This document shows positions 51,441 through 62,500 of a stretch of DNA of 64,000 nt, piece by piece (positions within the stretch are counted from its first letter, which is position 1; every line of letters begins with the position of its first letter). Origin of the DNA: Diadophis punctatus similis (lineage: Eukaryota; Chordata; Lepidosauria; Squamata; Dipsadidae); contig JALIGW010000040.1 of NCBI GenBank assembly GCA_023053685.1, forward strand, positions 1,696,781 through 1,760,780. Reading direction: 5' to 3'. The notes below the pieces were generated by a model. It saw only the letters and a program-made list of their open reading frames with translations, had not been told where the DNA came from and searched no databases. The translations under genes and the position numbers were made by a program.

Positions 51441-51845
51441 TTGCTAAAGAAGGAGATTGTTAATAATGCCCAATTTTACGTCCTTTTGGCCATGGTTCTT
51501 CAGCCAATCGTTGTTAAGTGTGAATCACTTAACTGCAGTTGTTAAGCCAATCACTGCAGCTGTTAAGTGGATCCCATAGTAAAAAAGCTAGTCTGGCTTC
51601 TCTCAATGGTTCTGCTTGTCAGAAGCCAGCTGGGAAGGTTGGAAATGATGATTACCTGAATCCGGGATGCTGCAACCATCATAAATATATGCTAGTCGCC
51701 AAACTCCCGAACTTTGATCACATGACTTTGAGGATGCTTAGACTGTGATATGTGCAAGGACCGGTCTTAAGTCACTTTTTTCAGTTCTGTTTGAAAGGCT
51801 TTGAAAAGTCATTAAATGCATCATTGTAAGACAAAGACAAGTGCA
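51441..51845. repeat. MITE family A copy
   Basis: It contains 'ttaagccaatcactgcagc', 'gccaaactcccgaactttga' and 'taagtcacttttttcagt', the diverged family A body. Confidence 0.55.
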
Positions 51846-52309
51846 AATCGGATTTCACCATGCTCATGTTTTCTCTAATGCAATCCTACCACGTTGATAT
51901 GACATTCACGGAAAGGTTGATGTTTTCGTGTCTTTGTGGAGGTGTAATTTGCAGAGGCTGCACTGTTCATATGTAAAGAGCTTACCTTACCTGCTAGGCC
52001 TCCCGTCTGCCCGCATGCACCGAGAGTGTGACACACCAAATACACCACCACCTTCACCTCATTGAACCCTTGGGAACCAGTGTACAATATGCTCGTTCGG
52101 TCTTGTTGCAGTCGTTCTCAGAAATGAGATAACATTTGCGTAGACTCAACAAAGCCAAGGATATGTAAGAGCACTTGTAACAAATAAATAAATAAAATAA
52201 AACCACTGTAAGGCCTGGAAACCATTTTTTTGGCCTTGGATCTTCAGGCCTGCCACATTTAGTGCTGTGGGAATCTGGGAGGGGAATTGTATGGAGCTGG
52301 GGAGATATA

Positions 52310-53440
52310 TAGTCATATCATCATTGGCACCCTTCAGTCTCGAAAGACTATGGTATCGTGCTCTGGAAAGAGTTCCTAAAACAACATCTAGTGTGGCTAA
52401 AAAGGCCAATCCGAGAGTGGCAATCCCTTCCACACTGAGGGCAGATCCATTCTGTCCCCTGCCCGGCCCCCGGATTTTGTTCCGGGACTGCCTCTTTGCC
52501 TCAGCCTGCCGAACAAGTACCCACATGAAGTACCCACTGGAACCCACACCACATATCGGACATAAATACATTAGAAAGTGTCCAGAGATACTTTACAAGA
52601 AGAGTCCTCCACTCCTCTACTCGGAACAGAATACCATACGCAACTAGACTTGAAATCCTGGGCTTAGAAAGCTTAGAACTACGTTGCCTTCGGCACAACC
52701 TAGGCATAACCCATAAAATTATCTGCTACAACATCCTTCCTGTCAATGACTACTTCAGCTTCAACCACAACAATACATGGGCACATAACAGATACAAACT
52801 CAAAGTGAACCGCTCCAAACTTGACTGTAGAAAATACGACTTTAGCAACAGAGTGGTAAATGCCTGGAACTCACTACCTGACATTGTGGTTTCGTCACCA
52901 AACCCCCCAAACTTTACCCTTAGACTGTCCACTGTTGACCTCACCCGATTCCTAAGAGGTCAGTAAGGGGCGTGCATAAGTGCACCAGCGTGCCTACCGT
53001 CCCTGTCCTAATGTTCCCGCTTATCAGTACCCATCTTATATATATAAACAATGTTATATCTATGTATATTACCAACATGTACTTGACAAAAATAAATAAA
53101 TAAAATAAATAAAATAAATAAGTGTCTCCTCGAAATGGAGAAGGCCATTTAGAAGAGCTTTAGCCTCCAAGCTGAACGCTCAGAGGTCAAGGTTTCCCAG
53201 CTGTTAATGTCCATTCCCAAGGTCTTTAGATCCCTCTTACATATATCCTTATATCGCAGCTGTGGTCTCCCTCTGGGGCGCTTTCCCTGCACTAATTCTC
53301 CATACAGGAGATCTTTCGGGATCCGACCATCATCCATTCTCACGACATGCCCAAGCCAGCGAAGATGACACTGTTTCAATAGTGTATACATGCTAGAAAT
53401 TCCAGGAAAAGTCAAGATGGCACCCGCAATCACAAGACTG
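52310..53440 (-). pseudogene. RTE-like LINE C-terminal relic split by another LINE
   Basis: On the minus strand 53433-53149 reads LRWLGHVVRMDDGRIPKDLL and GKRPRGRPQLRYKDICKRDL, then WETLTSERSAWR, the well-known C-terminus of RTE-like LINEs. Its final zinc-finger-like part (CPQCG-like, SRIGLFSHTR) lies at about 52500-52310, followed by 'agtctttcgagactgaaggg'. The two parts are separated by a plus-strand LINE at about 52510-53135, so that element inserted into this one. Confidence 0.72.
52510..53135 (+). repeat. Non-LTR retrotransposon 3' end nested in the RTE-like relic
   Basis: The plus strand reads LEILGLESLELRCLRHNL, then RKYDFSNRVVNAWNSLPDIV and a 3' UTR shared with 2600-2850. The tail is (AAATA)n. 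The coding part has no clear palm motif because it is 5'-truncated. Confidence 0.7.
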
Positions 53441-53814
53441 AAGCCTTACTCCTTTTCTGGAGTGTTGCAATTAAAGATAATGAAGATTTAGCTGTACAGT
53501 TACAACTACCATCTTGATTCCTTTTTATCAGGCCCTCCTATTCCTGAATAGCCCAGAGAGTTCCTTGTGTTTGCAAGTTCAAGAAAAAGTCAAAATGGCC
53601 GCCATGACGGCATTGTCAAAGCGTGCAGAGTGTTCTGCCTTTTCAAGTGTGCAGAAAAAGAAATGGAACTACAATTGCACAATCACAGCTCCTAGCTGGA
53701 CTTTGTTTTAAAAGGAAAATATATATATCCTGTGTATCACCCAACTAGGTGAACTTTGGAAATAAATAGCTGTGGAAACAGACACGCATCTTATTATTTA
53801 AAAAAGACACTTCT

Positions 53815-54335
53815 TCTTTTACACTTCTTTTGCATTGGTTGCCCATTAGTCTCCGGACCCAATTTAAGGTGTTGGTTTTGACCTTTAAAGCCCTACATGG
53901 CTCAGGGCCAGTTTACCTTCGGGACTGCATCCTGCCGCATACCTCCCTACGACCGGTTAGGGCCCACAGAGTTGGTCTCCTCCAGGTCCCGTCGACCAAG
54001 CAATGCTGGCTGGCGGGGCCGAGGGGGAGAGCCTTCTCTGTGGAAGCCCCCTCCCTCTGGAACCAACTGCCCCCAGAGATCAGGACTATCCCCACCCTGC
54101 TGACCTTCCGTAAAGCAATAAAAACATGGCTCTTCCAGCAGGCGGGGTGAAATTGAGATCAATCCCCCATGTTTGTATGATAGACTGTTTTTATATATTA
54201 TTGTAATTTTTAATTCTTTTAATCATTTGTATCGTTTTTATACACTGTTTTTGTACTATGTTGTACGCCGCCTGGAGTCCTACGGGAGTTGGGTGGCATA
54301 TAAAAACGACCAAATAAATAAATAAATAAATAAAT
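53815..54335 (+). pseudogene. LINE C-terminal relic with (AAAT)n tail
   Basis: One frame, 53830-54150, reads HWLPISLRTQFKVLVLTFKA, then FSVEAPSLWNQLPPEIRT and KAIKTWLFQQAG. This is the common C-terminus of a CR1/L2-clade LINE. The 3' UTR has 'acgccgcctggagtcctacg' and ends (AAATA)n. Tips of the same family lie at 22695-22870, 46880-46950 and 55740-55980. Confidence 0.8.
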
Positions 54336-54365
54336 ACAACAATAAGATGGGTGAAGACCCCAATT

Positions 54366-54750
54366 ACAGGTAGTCCTTCACTTACAACCACAATTGAGCC
54401 CAACATTTTTGTTGCTAAGCGAGACAGTTGTTGAGCGAATTTTGCCCCATTTTACAACCTCTCTTGCCACAGTTGTTAAGTGGATCTCTGCAGCTGTTAA
54501 GTTAATAATACCGTTAAGTGATTCTGGCTTTCCCATTGACTTTGCTTGACAGAAGTTCGCAAAAGGTGATCCCAGGACATTGCAACTGTCATAAGTATGA
54601 GTCAGTTGTTTCAGGAGCCCTAATTTTGATTATGTGACCATGGAGTTGCTGCAACAAGCCATGTGAAAAACTGCTATGAGCCACTTTTTTCCGGTGCTGC
54701 AATAACTTTGAACAGTCATTAACAAACTGTTGTAAGTCTAAGGACTATGG
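54366..54750. repeat. MITE family A copy, near full length
   Basis: It begins 'caggtagtccttcacttaca' and ends 'tgtaagtctaaggactatgg', the inverted ends of the family. Confidence 0.75.
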
Positions 54751-54760
54751 GTCCTCTTTA

Positions 54761-54895
54761 CAGGAGTCTCCAACCTTGGCAACTTTAAGACTTGTGGACT
54801 TCAACTCCCAGAGTTCCTCAGCCAGCAAAGCTGGCTGAGGAATTCTGGGAGTTGAAGTCCACAAGTCTTAAAGTTGCCAAGGTTGGGGACTCCTG
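54761..54895. mobile_element. Palindromic hAT-like MITE (135 bp)
   Basis: Arms of about 62 bp are near-perfect inverted copies ('ccaaccttggcaactttaag' and its reverse). No clear target duplication is left. Confidence 0.8.
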
Positions 54896-55383
54896 CATCT
54901 CCAACATAATTAAAAAGATGCCAATTATCTAAAATCAAAAGAAAACCTCCTGACCCCCAGCAGGCTAGCAGGAGAGGCTCAGAGCTGGGAAAGAGAAGGA
55001 AGGAGGAAGGACTTTCAAATGCAGCATAGAAGCAAATGACGGAGAGGTAACTACCGTAATAATTTCCCACTTGGTGACTCATCGTCTCATTTCAAGTTAG
55101 TTCTCAGCTTAATCTTTGGCTCTTCCTGTCTGATCTGAAATTATTACACACACAGGAGAGGTGTAGCAACGAAGGGGTGGAATTAAGGGAGGGGAGACCC
55201 AGATCCAAGTCCTCACTCAGTGACAGGCAGTGGGGGTGGGGGAAACCTGGCCAGTTCAATCTTTTCAGTCCCACAGCCTGCACTGGGTGTTGGTTAAGAT
55301 GCTGGACTAGGAACAGAGAGAGACCTGAGTTCTAGTCCTCCCTTAAGCAAAGTTGTTAAGCAAAGTGATTGTTAGTCACTTAA

Positions 55384-55630
55384 AGAGCCGAGGTGGCGCA
55401 GCGGTTAGAGAGCAGTACTGCAGGCTATTTTAGCTGACTGTGATTTGAGTTCAGCTGTTCAAATCTCACCGGCTCAGGGTTGACTCAGCCTTCCATCCTT
55501 CTGAAGTAGGTAAAATGAGGACCCAGATTGTTGGGGGCAATGTAAATATATACATTGCTTAATGGTGTAAACCGCTTAGAGAGTGCTTGCACTATGAGGC
55601 GGTATATAAATCTCATTAGTAAAATAAAAA
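55384..55630 (+). repeat. tRNA-derived SINE (Sauria type)
   Basis: A box 'aggtggcgcagcgg', B box 'tgttcaaatctc', core 'gttgactcagccttccatcc', A/T-rich tail. About 40 bp to its left (55285-55345) is a fragment of the SINE type seen at 25.7 kb. Confidence 0.83.
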
Positions 55631-55739
55631 AATAAAATAAATAAAATAAAGACCACTGCAGAAAAGGAGATAAAATCATGCACAGTCATGCTTAACGACT
55701 GGCATGACTTATGACCGTAAATTGAGGACAACCTGCAAT

Positions 55740-55980
55740 TTGTTCTGGACCAGCATGGTAGATCCCCACCCTACTGGCCTTCCGCAAGGCAGTAAAAACA
55801 TGGCTCTTCCGGCAGGCGGGGTGAAGAGATGATTCCCCCAAGTATGAATGGCTTTTTTAAATTGTAATATGTTTTTAGATGTTATTTTAATTATGTAGTT
55901 CTAATCTCTGCTGTAAGCCGCCCTGAGTCCCACGGGATTGGGCGGCCTATAAGAACTCAAATAAATAAATAAATAAATAA
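55740..55980 (+). repeat. LINE 3' tip with (AAAT)n tail
   Basis: 'ttccgcaaggcagtaaaaac' to 'ggcggcctataagaactc' then AAATAAAT. Same family as 53815-54335. Confidence 0.8.
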
Positions 55981-56528
55981 ATAGATTATGGACCATAGCC
56001 TTCAATGAAAAGGACTTTATCCTACTCCGACCTGCTTTGGGATAATTACAACAACAACAACACACACACACACACACACAAATATAAACACACCTATGCA
56101 TTTTAAATTTTTTTATTTATAAACAGTACAATTAACCAAAGTATGTATACATAAACAAGAAGAAAGATGTACAAAAATAAATCATTGGAAATATGAGGAC
56201 TCTTTTATTTCATATCAACCTGCTCAAAAAACTCCCTTTTGTGTGCAGGGATCTTTTTAATGCATTTTAGAAAATTAATTTGGGCAGTTTGTTCACCCAG
56301 TTATATTCAAGAAAAAAAATGAGCTTTATATAGGGAAGGCTCTCTGCATACATGGATGTTTCGTTGTATCCCACTCAGCACAATCACAGACTATGAAACA
56401 TTGCATAGTCAGTCAAGAAAGTGCTGAAAAACCAGAAGTGTTTGACAAGGAAAGTCCGGTGCTAGGATGTGCAGAGTTTTTGTTGTGAAAAGAAACAATT
56501 CCAATCATCTCTCCTTCTGCCTCTAAAC

Positions 56529-56668
56529 CAGGGCTCCCCAAACTTGGCAATTTTAAGACTTTTGGACTTCAACTCCCAGAATTCTCCAGCCAGCATAGCA
56601 TAGCTGGCTGGAGAATTCTGGGAGTTGAAGTCCACAAGTCTTAAAATTGCCAAGTTTGAAGACCTCTG
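56529..56668. mobile_element. Palindromic hAT-like MITE (140 bp)
   Basis: Near-palindrome centred on 'cagcatagcatagctgg', with the same arms as the other copies. Confidence 0.8.
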
Positions 56669-56954
56669 CTTAAATCAATTAGCATTTTTATATTCAGGTA
56701 ATTTACTTAAAACTGGGATATAAATTTGACAGAGCAGAAACCTGTCAAAGGGGCTTTTGTTTTTATTGTAAAAGAGGTAATTGTTTTTATTGTTGTATAT
56801 GGGTTTTTTATTGTTTGTAAGCCGCGCACAGAGACACTGAGAGTGAATGGGCAGCCATATAAATTTTCTAAATAAATACGTACATAAATAAAAACCTGTT
56901 CTGCAAAGAAGTCAATAAAGTGGACCCTTAGTTGTGGGGGTCCTTGGTGCTCTC

Positions 56955-57435
56955 TGAGCTTGGTTGTTTTCTTGCAGGTGTTTCATTATCAAACTAGGTA
57001 ACATCATCACTGCTAGCCCTAGTACTGATGATGTTACCTAGTTTGGTGATGAAATGTCTGCAGAAAACAACCAATTCAGAGGGCGCCAAAGAGCTACAGT
57101 TCAACTCTGAACTACAACAGTCCATGAATTTTGTTGCCCCAACCAATGAGAGACACAACATGGCAATCTCAATATGAGATATAAATGAAGGCATATAACA
57201 CAAAGACATTCTATAAAAATATTTAGAATCTGAAAGTGGCTCTTGGTTTGAAATACTTCACAGTTAGGGGGTGCTTGGTGCTCTCTGAGCTTGCTTTCTT
57301 GCAGGCATTTCATTGCTCAAACTAGGTAACATCATCAGTTGATAGAATCACTAGCATCTAGCAGCACTATCATCACAAGCACTGATGATGTTATCTAGTT
57401 GGGTGATGCAAGGAAAAAAGCAAGCCCAGAGAGCA
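56955..57435. repeat. Two fold-back repeats in tandem
   Basis: 56960-57080 and 57285-57430 each have inverted arms with 'aggtaacatcatca' and 'tgatgatgttacctagtt' and differ in their centres. They belong with the fold-back at 29770-29937. Confidence 0.72.
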
Positions 57436-57782
57436 CCCTCATTTCAGCCCTGATTTACAGGTATTTTCCTTTATTGGTGCTTCACTTCAATATAAACGTA
57501 GATCCAAGTTTGTGTGCAGACAATTGCACAATAAAGAGCATGTCTGATATTTTTTTCTTGTCTTTGCAATGAGTTGATGAAAAAAAAGTTAGGCCCTAAC
57601 TAGTGTGAGGTTGAAAGAACTTTCTCTAAAGAGGGAGAGATTATCTTGATCTCTTCCTTAATTCTAGAAAGTGTGCCTTTCAGCTTAAAAGAATAGCACC
57701 AGTCTAGATGAGCTCACATAATGCAATGTTCCACAAAAATCTTCTGTATTTCTTGTTCTCAATTCTTGATCCCAGACTGAAC

Positions 57783-57797
57783 TGTTATTTATTCCCA
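57783..57797 (-). promoter_or_regulatory. IFNLR1: Candidate IFNLR1 polyadenylation signal
   Basis: AATAAA on the minus strand within 'atgggaataaataacag', about 550 bases past the stop codon. The mRNA end is not proven. Confidence 0.25.
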
Positions 57798-58344
57798 TAT
57801 TGGTGTCAACAAGCTTAAACCAATTTGTGGACACCAAAGAGACCTGTAAAAGGCTAGTTATGGTTCACAAATTCACTGTTTTCCCCATCTATTTTAGATG
57901 GGGAAAACATATCCAACTATTCACAAATGGAGAAGTGGATATGGATATCCAAAATATGATAGACCTTTTTAATCTGAACATCTCAATACTCAGTTGGGAA
58001 AGAACACTTACTTTTCCAAGAATTCCAATTCTCCATAGGAAAATTCTTATTTCCATGACAAAATCACCAATGAAAACCACTGTTCCGGTTTTCAATCTCA
58101 ATGGAATTTTACTTAGGAAAGTTCAGTTTTGCTTCATTTTGTTTTGTTTTGAAAGCTAAGATGTACTGGAAGAATCTGGCAACCTAGAAATAGAACGTAG
58201 CTATAATACCTGTCCTCTTTGGTTCATTCCGATTCCAAACAGAATTCTTCTGGGATTTTTAAAGTGCAACTCTCACCAAAGGATCTTTTAGAAAAATCAT
58301 GGTAAGATCTTCTCTACTCTTAGAATACATACCAGTAACTGGCA

Positions 58345-59167
58345 TCAGGTTCTCGAAATGTAATGTCCTTGTCTGGGTTGATAATTGTGGCCCGTAGATT
58401 TCAGAGTCTTGTTTTCAACCCGTTCTCCATTTTCAACCCTGTCTTTACAAGACACACCAAGCATAGATTTTTCCAGCCGGAGAGCCTCACAATTGCTAGA
58501 GTCATTTTCACATCTCCATTCTTCTATAACCTGCCCTTCAGGCTCACTACAAAGAGAGGTCTGTGAGTTTCGTAGACTTGCGCAAATGCTTCTGCATTGG
58601 ACTCCTCCAGTTCTGATTTCCAAATCTGTGGAAAAGTGCAAGTCTTGACTTTCTGAGAACATTAACTGGTTCAAAAAGTCGACATCTCTGTTTGTGATTT
58701 CTTGACCTTCTCTAGGAGCAGATGAGAAGTCATCTGCAAAGCTAACTGATTCATCCATAACGGAGTCCTCAGAAAGGAAAGTCTTCTCTAAGAGTCCAGA
58801 AGAAGCATCCATGGTCATCCATTCTGCTGTAAAAAGGGGATCTGACGTCGTTGCAGCTGACCAGCTTTCTCCACTTAGCTGAGAATCTCCAGATCCAGAA
58901 GAAGAGCCATAACATGTTGGAAAGGTGCCAACGGTTGAGCAGTTTTCATCCGTCTTCTGGAATCGAAGTGTTTCGGTGTAAGGAATGCGGCTACTGCTAT
59001 CATCCTCATCATCACTCTCCTCACTTTCTTTTGATAAAGAAACCACTGAAAGAGTTAACAGGGCAGGTGTGCTTTCATGTTCCAGAATAAAGTGGACATT
59101 CATTTCGGTCAACTCCCTTTCATCAAATTCCAGCAGGTTCTTTGGGCGCTGGTACTTAGAAAAATTC
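58345..59167 (-). CDS. IFNLR1: IFNLR1, interferon lambda receptor 1, last coding exon (partial gene)
   Basis: Receptor chain for type III interferons. With IL10RB it activates JAK1/TYK2 and STAT1/STAT2 in epithelia. This exon encodes the cytoplasmic tail only: one base completing a split codon, then 273 residues and TGA. The acceptor is 'ttcccaaattag'. The tail opens FSKYQRPKNLLEF, comparable with human FQRAKMPRALDF; has an acidic run (EESDDEDDSSS) where human has EDEEEEDEEDTED; a Ser/Trp-rich block (SGESWSAATTSDP); and ends QGHYISRT, against human LGHYMAR, whose tyrosine is the reported STAT2 site. The exon is intact, with no frameshift. Upstream exons, including the membrane segment, were sought between 59168 and 64000 without success and should lie beyond the window. 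IFNAR1 or IFNGR2 are less likely because of the C-terminus and the IL22RA1 neighbour. Confidence 0.83.
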
Positions 59168-59552
59168 TAATTTGGGAAGGGAGAAGTGGGGAATAAGAGA
59201 GAGAGAGAGACATTTTCATTTTTTAAAACTGAGAAACAGGAAGTAAGAAGAACAGCTAACAAGAATGGGTGGAGACCAACAGGATTGTTGAGAAGCTGTG
59301 CTTTGTTTACTTACTGTATCAACACAGATTTATTATAAATGGATATCTGTATTAGCTACGTCAAAAACTTGACTTGAAATTTAGAAACGTGGAAGAAAAG
59401 TATAATTAAGCTCATTCAACAAAAACTAGACCTGGAAGTTAAATTGAATTGATTTAAGATGGCAACTAAACCAGTAATTTATTCCCCCTAATTGTTCACA
59501 AATTACATTGTAGGTTCTGACTGTAGAATGCTCAGTGGAACATCGTTTTGAC

Positions 59553-62500
59553 CAGAGGTGGGTTTCAGCAGGTTCTGATCAGTTTTAGAGAACCGGTAGC
59601 GGAAATTTTGAGTAGTTCGGAGAACTGGTAAATACCACCTCTGGCTGGCCCTGCCCCCATCTATTCTCTGCCTCCTGAATCCCAGCTGATTGGGAAGAAA
59701 TGGGGATTTTGCAGTAACCTTCCCCTGGAGTGAGGAGGGAATGGAGAATTTGCAGTAACCTTCCCCTGGAGTGAGGAGGGAATGGAGAATTTGCAGTATC
59801 CTTCCCCTGGAGTGAGGAGGGAATGGGGATTTTACAGTATCCTTTCCCTGGAGTGGGGAGGAAATGGAGATTTTGCAGTATCCTTCCCTTGGAGTGAGGA
59901 GGGAATGGGGATTTTGCAGTATCCTTCCCCTGGAGTGGGGAGCGGATGGGGATTTTGCAGTATCCTTCCCCTGGAGTGGGGAGGAAATAGAGATTTTGCA
60001 GTAACCTTCCCCTGGAGTGAGGAGGGAATGGAGATTTTTCAGTATCCTTCCCCTGGAGTGGGGAGGGAATGGGGATTTTGCAGTATCCTTCCCCTGGAGT
60101 GGGGTGGGAATGGAGATTTTACAGTATCCTTCCCCTGGAGTGGGGTGGGAATGGAGATTTTACAGTATCCTTCCCCTGGAGTGGGGTGGGAATGGGGATT
60201 TTACAGTATCCTTCCCCTGGAGTGAGGAGGGAATGGAGATTTTTCAGTATCCTTCCCCTGGAGTGGGGAGGGAATGGGGATTTTGCAGTATCCTTCCCCT
60301 GGAGTGGGGTGGGAATGGAGATTTTACAGTATCCTTCCCCTGGAGTGGGGTGGGAATGGAGATTTTACAGTATCCTTCCCCTGGAGTGGGGTGGGAATGG
60401 AGATTTTACAGTATCCTTCCCCTGGAGTGAGGAGGGAATGGAGATTTTTCAGTATCCTTCCCCTGGAGTGGGGAGGGAATGGGGATTTTGCAGTATCCTT
60501 CCCCTGGAGTGGGGTGGGAATGGAGATTTTACAGTATCCTTCCCCTGGAGTGGGGTGGGAATGGGGATTTTACAGTATCCTTCCCCTGGAGTGAGGAGGG
60601 AATGGAGATTTTTCAGTATCCTTCCCCTGGAGTGGGGAGGGAATGGGGATTTTGCAGTATCCTTCCCCTGGAGTGGGGTGGGAATGGAGATTTTACAGTA
60701 TCCTTCCCCTGGAGTGGGGTGGGAATGGAGATTTTACAGTATCCTTCCCCTGGAGTGGGGTGGGAATGGAGATTTTACAGTATCCTTCCCCTGGAGTGAG
60801 GAGGGAATGGAGATTTTTCAGTATCCTTCCCCTGGAGTGGGGAGGGAATGGGGATTTTGCAGTATCCTTCCCCTGGAGTGGGGTGGGAATGGAGATTTTA
60901 CAGTATCCTTCCCCTGGAGTGGGGTGGGAATGGAGATTTTACAGTATCCTTCCCCTGGAGTGGGGTGGGAATGGAGATTTTACAGTATCCTTCCCCTGGA
61001 GTGGGGTGGGAATGGAGATTTTACAGTATCCTTCCCCTGGAGTGGGGTGGGAATGGAGATTTTACAGTATCCTTCCCCTGGAGTGGGGTGGGAATGGAGA
61101 TTTTACAGTATCCTTCCCCTGGAGTGAGGAGGGAATGGAGATTTTTCAGTATCCTTCCCCTGGAGTGGGGTGGGAATGGAGATTTTACAGTATCCTTCCC
61201 CTGGAGTGGGGTGGGAATGGAGATTTTACAGTATCCTTCCCCTGGAGTGGGGTGGGAATGGGGATTTTACAGTATCCTTCCCCTGGAGTGAGGAGGGAAT
61301 GGAGATTTTTCAGTATCCTTCCCCTGGAGTGGGGAGGGAATGGGGATTTTGCAGTATCCTTCCCCTGGAGTGGGGTGGGAATGGAGATTTTACAGTATCC
61401 TTCCCCTGGAGTGGGGTGGGAATGGAGATTTTACAGTATCCTTCCCCTGGAGTGGGGTGGGAATGGAGATTTTACAGTATCCGTCCCCTGGAGTGAGGAG
61501 GGAATGGAGATTTTTCAGTATCCTTCCCCTGGAGTGGGGAGGGAATGGGGATTTTGCAGTATCCTTCCCCTGGAGTGGGGTGGGAATGGAGATTTTACAG
61601 TATCCTTCCCCTGGAGTGGGGTGGGAATGGAGATTTTACAGTATCCTTCCCCTGGAGTGGGGTGGGAATGGAGATTTTACAGTATCCTTCCCCTGGAGTG
61701 GGGTGGGAATGGAGATTTTACAGTATCCTTCCCCTGGAGTGGGGTGGGAATGGAGATTTTACAGTATCCTTCCCCTGGAGTGGGGTGGGAATGGAGATTT
61801 TACAGTATCCTTCCCCTGGAGTGAGGAGGGAATGGAGATTTTTCAGTATCCTTCCCCTGGAGTGGGGTGGGAATGGAGATTTTACAGTATCCTTCCCCTG
61901 GAGTGGGGTGGGAATGGAGATTTTACAGTATCCTTCCCCTGGAGTGGGGTGGGAATGGGGATTTTACAGTATCCTTCCCCTGGAGTGAGGAGGGAATGGA
62001 GATTTTTCAGTATCCTTCCCCTGGAGTGGGGAGGGAATGGGGATTTTGCAGTATCCTTCCCCTGGAGTGGGGTGGGAATGGAGATTTTACAGTATCCTTC
62101 CCCTGGAGTGGGGTGGGAATGGAGATTTTACAGTATCCTTCCCCTGGAGTGGGGTGGGAATGGAGATTTTACAGTATCCTTCCCCTGGAGTGGGGTGGGA
62201 ATGGAGATTTTACAGTATCCTTCCCCTGGAGTGGGGTGGGAATGGAGATTTTACAGTATCCTTCCCCTGGAGTGAGGAGGGAATGGAGATTTTTCAGTAT
62301 CCTTCCCCTGGAGTGGGGTGGGAATGGAGATTTTACAGTATCCTTCCCCTGGAGTGGGGTGGGAATGGAGATTTTACAGTATCCTTCCCCTGGAGTGGGG
62401 TGGGAATGGGGATTTTACAGTATCCTTCCCCTGGAGTGAGGAGGGAATGGAGATTTTTCAGTATCCTTCCCCTGGAGTGGGGAGGGAATGGGGATTTTGC

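Noticed and set aside
57800..58159. 119-codon plus-strand frame downstream of IFNLR1
   Set aside because: Antisense to the probable IFNLR1 3' UTR, with no recognisable domain. Most likely chance.
58345..59112. Assignment of the 58-59 kb exon to IFNAR1
   Set aside because: The start of the tail (KNLL) has a superficial resemblance to IFNAR1. However, the acidic run, Ser/Trp block, terminal GHY[IM]xR and the IL22RA1 neighbour all fit IFNLR1 better.
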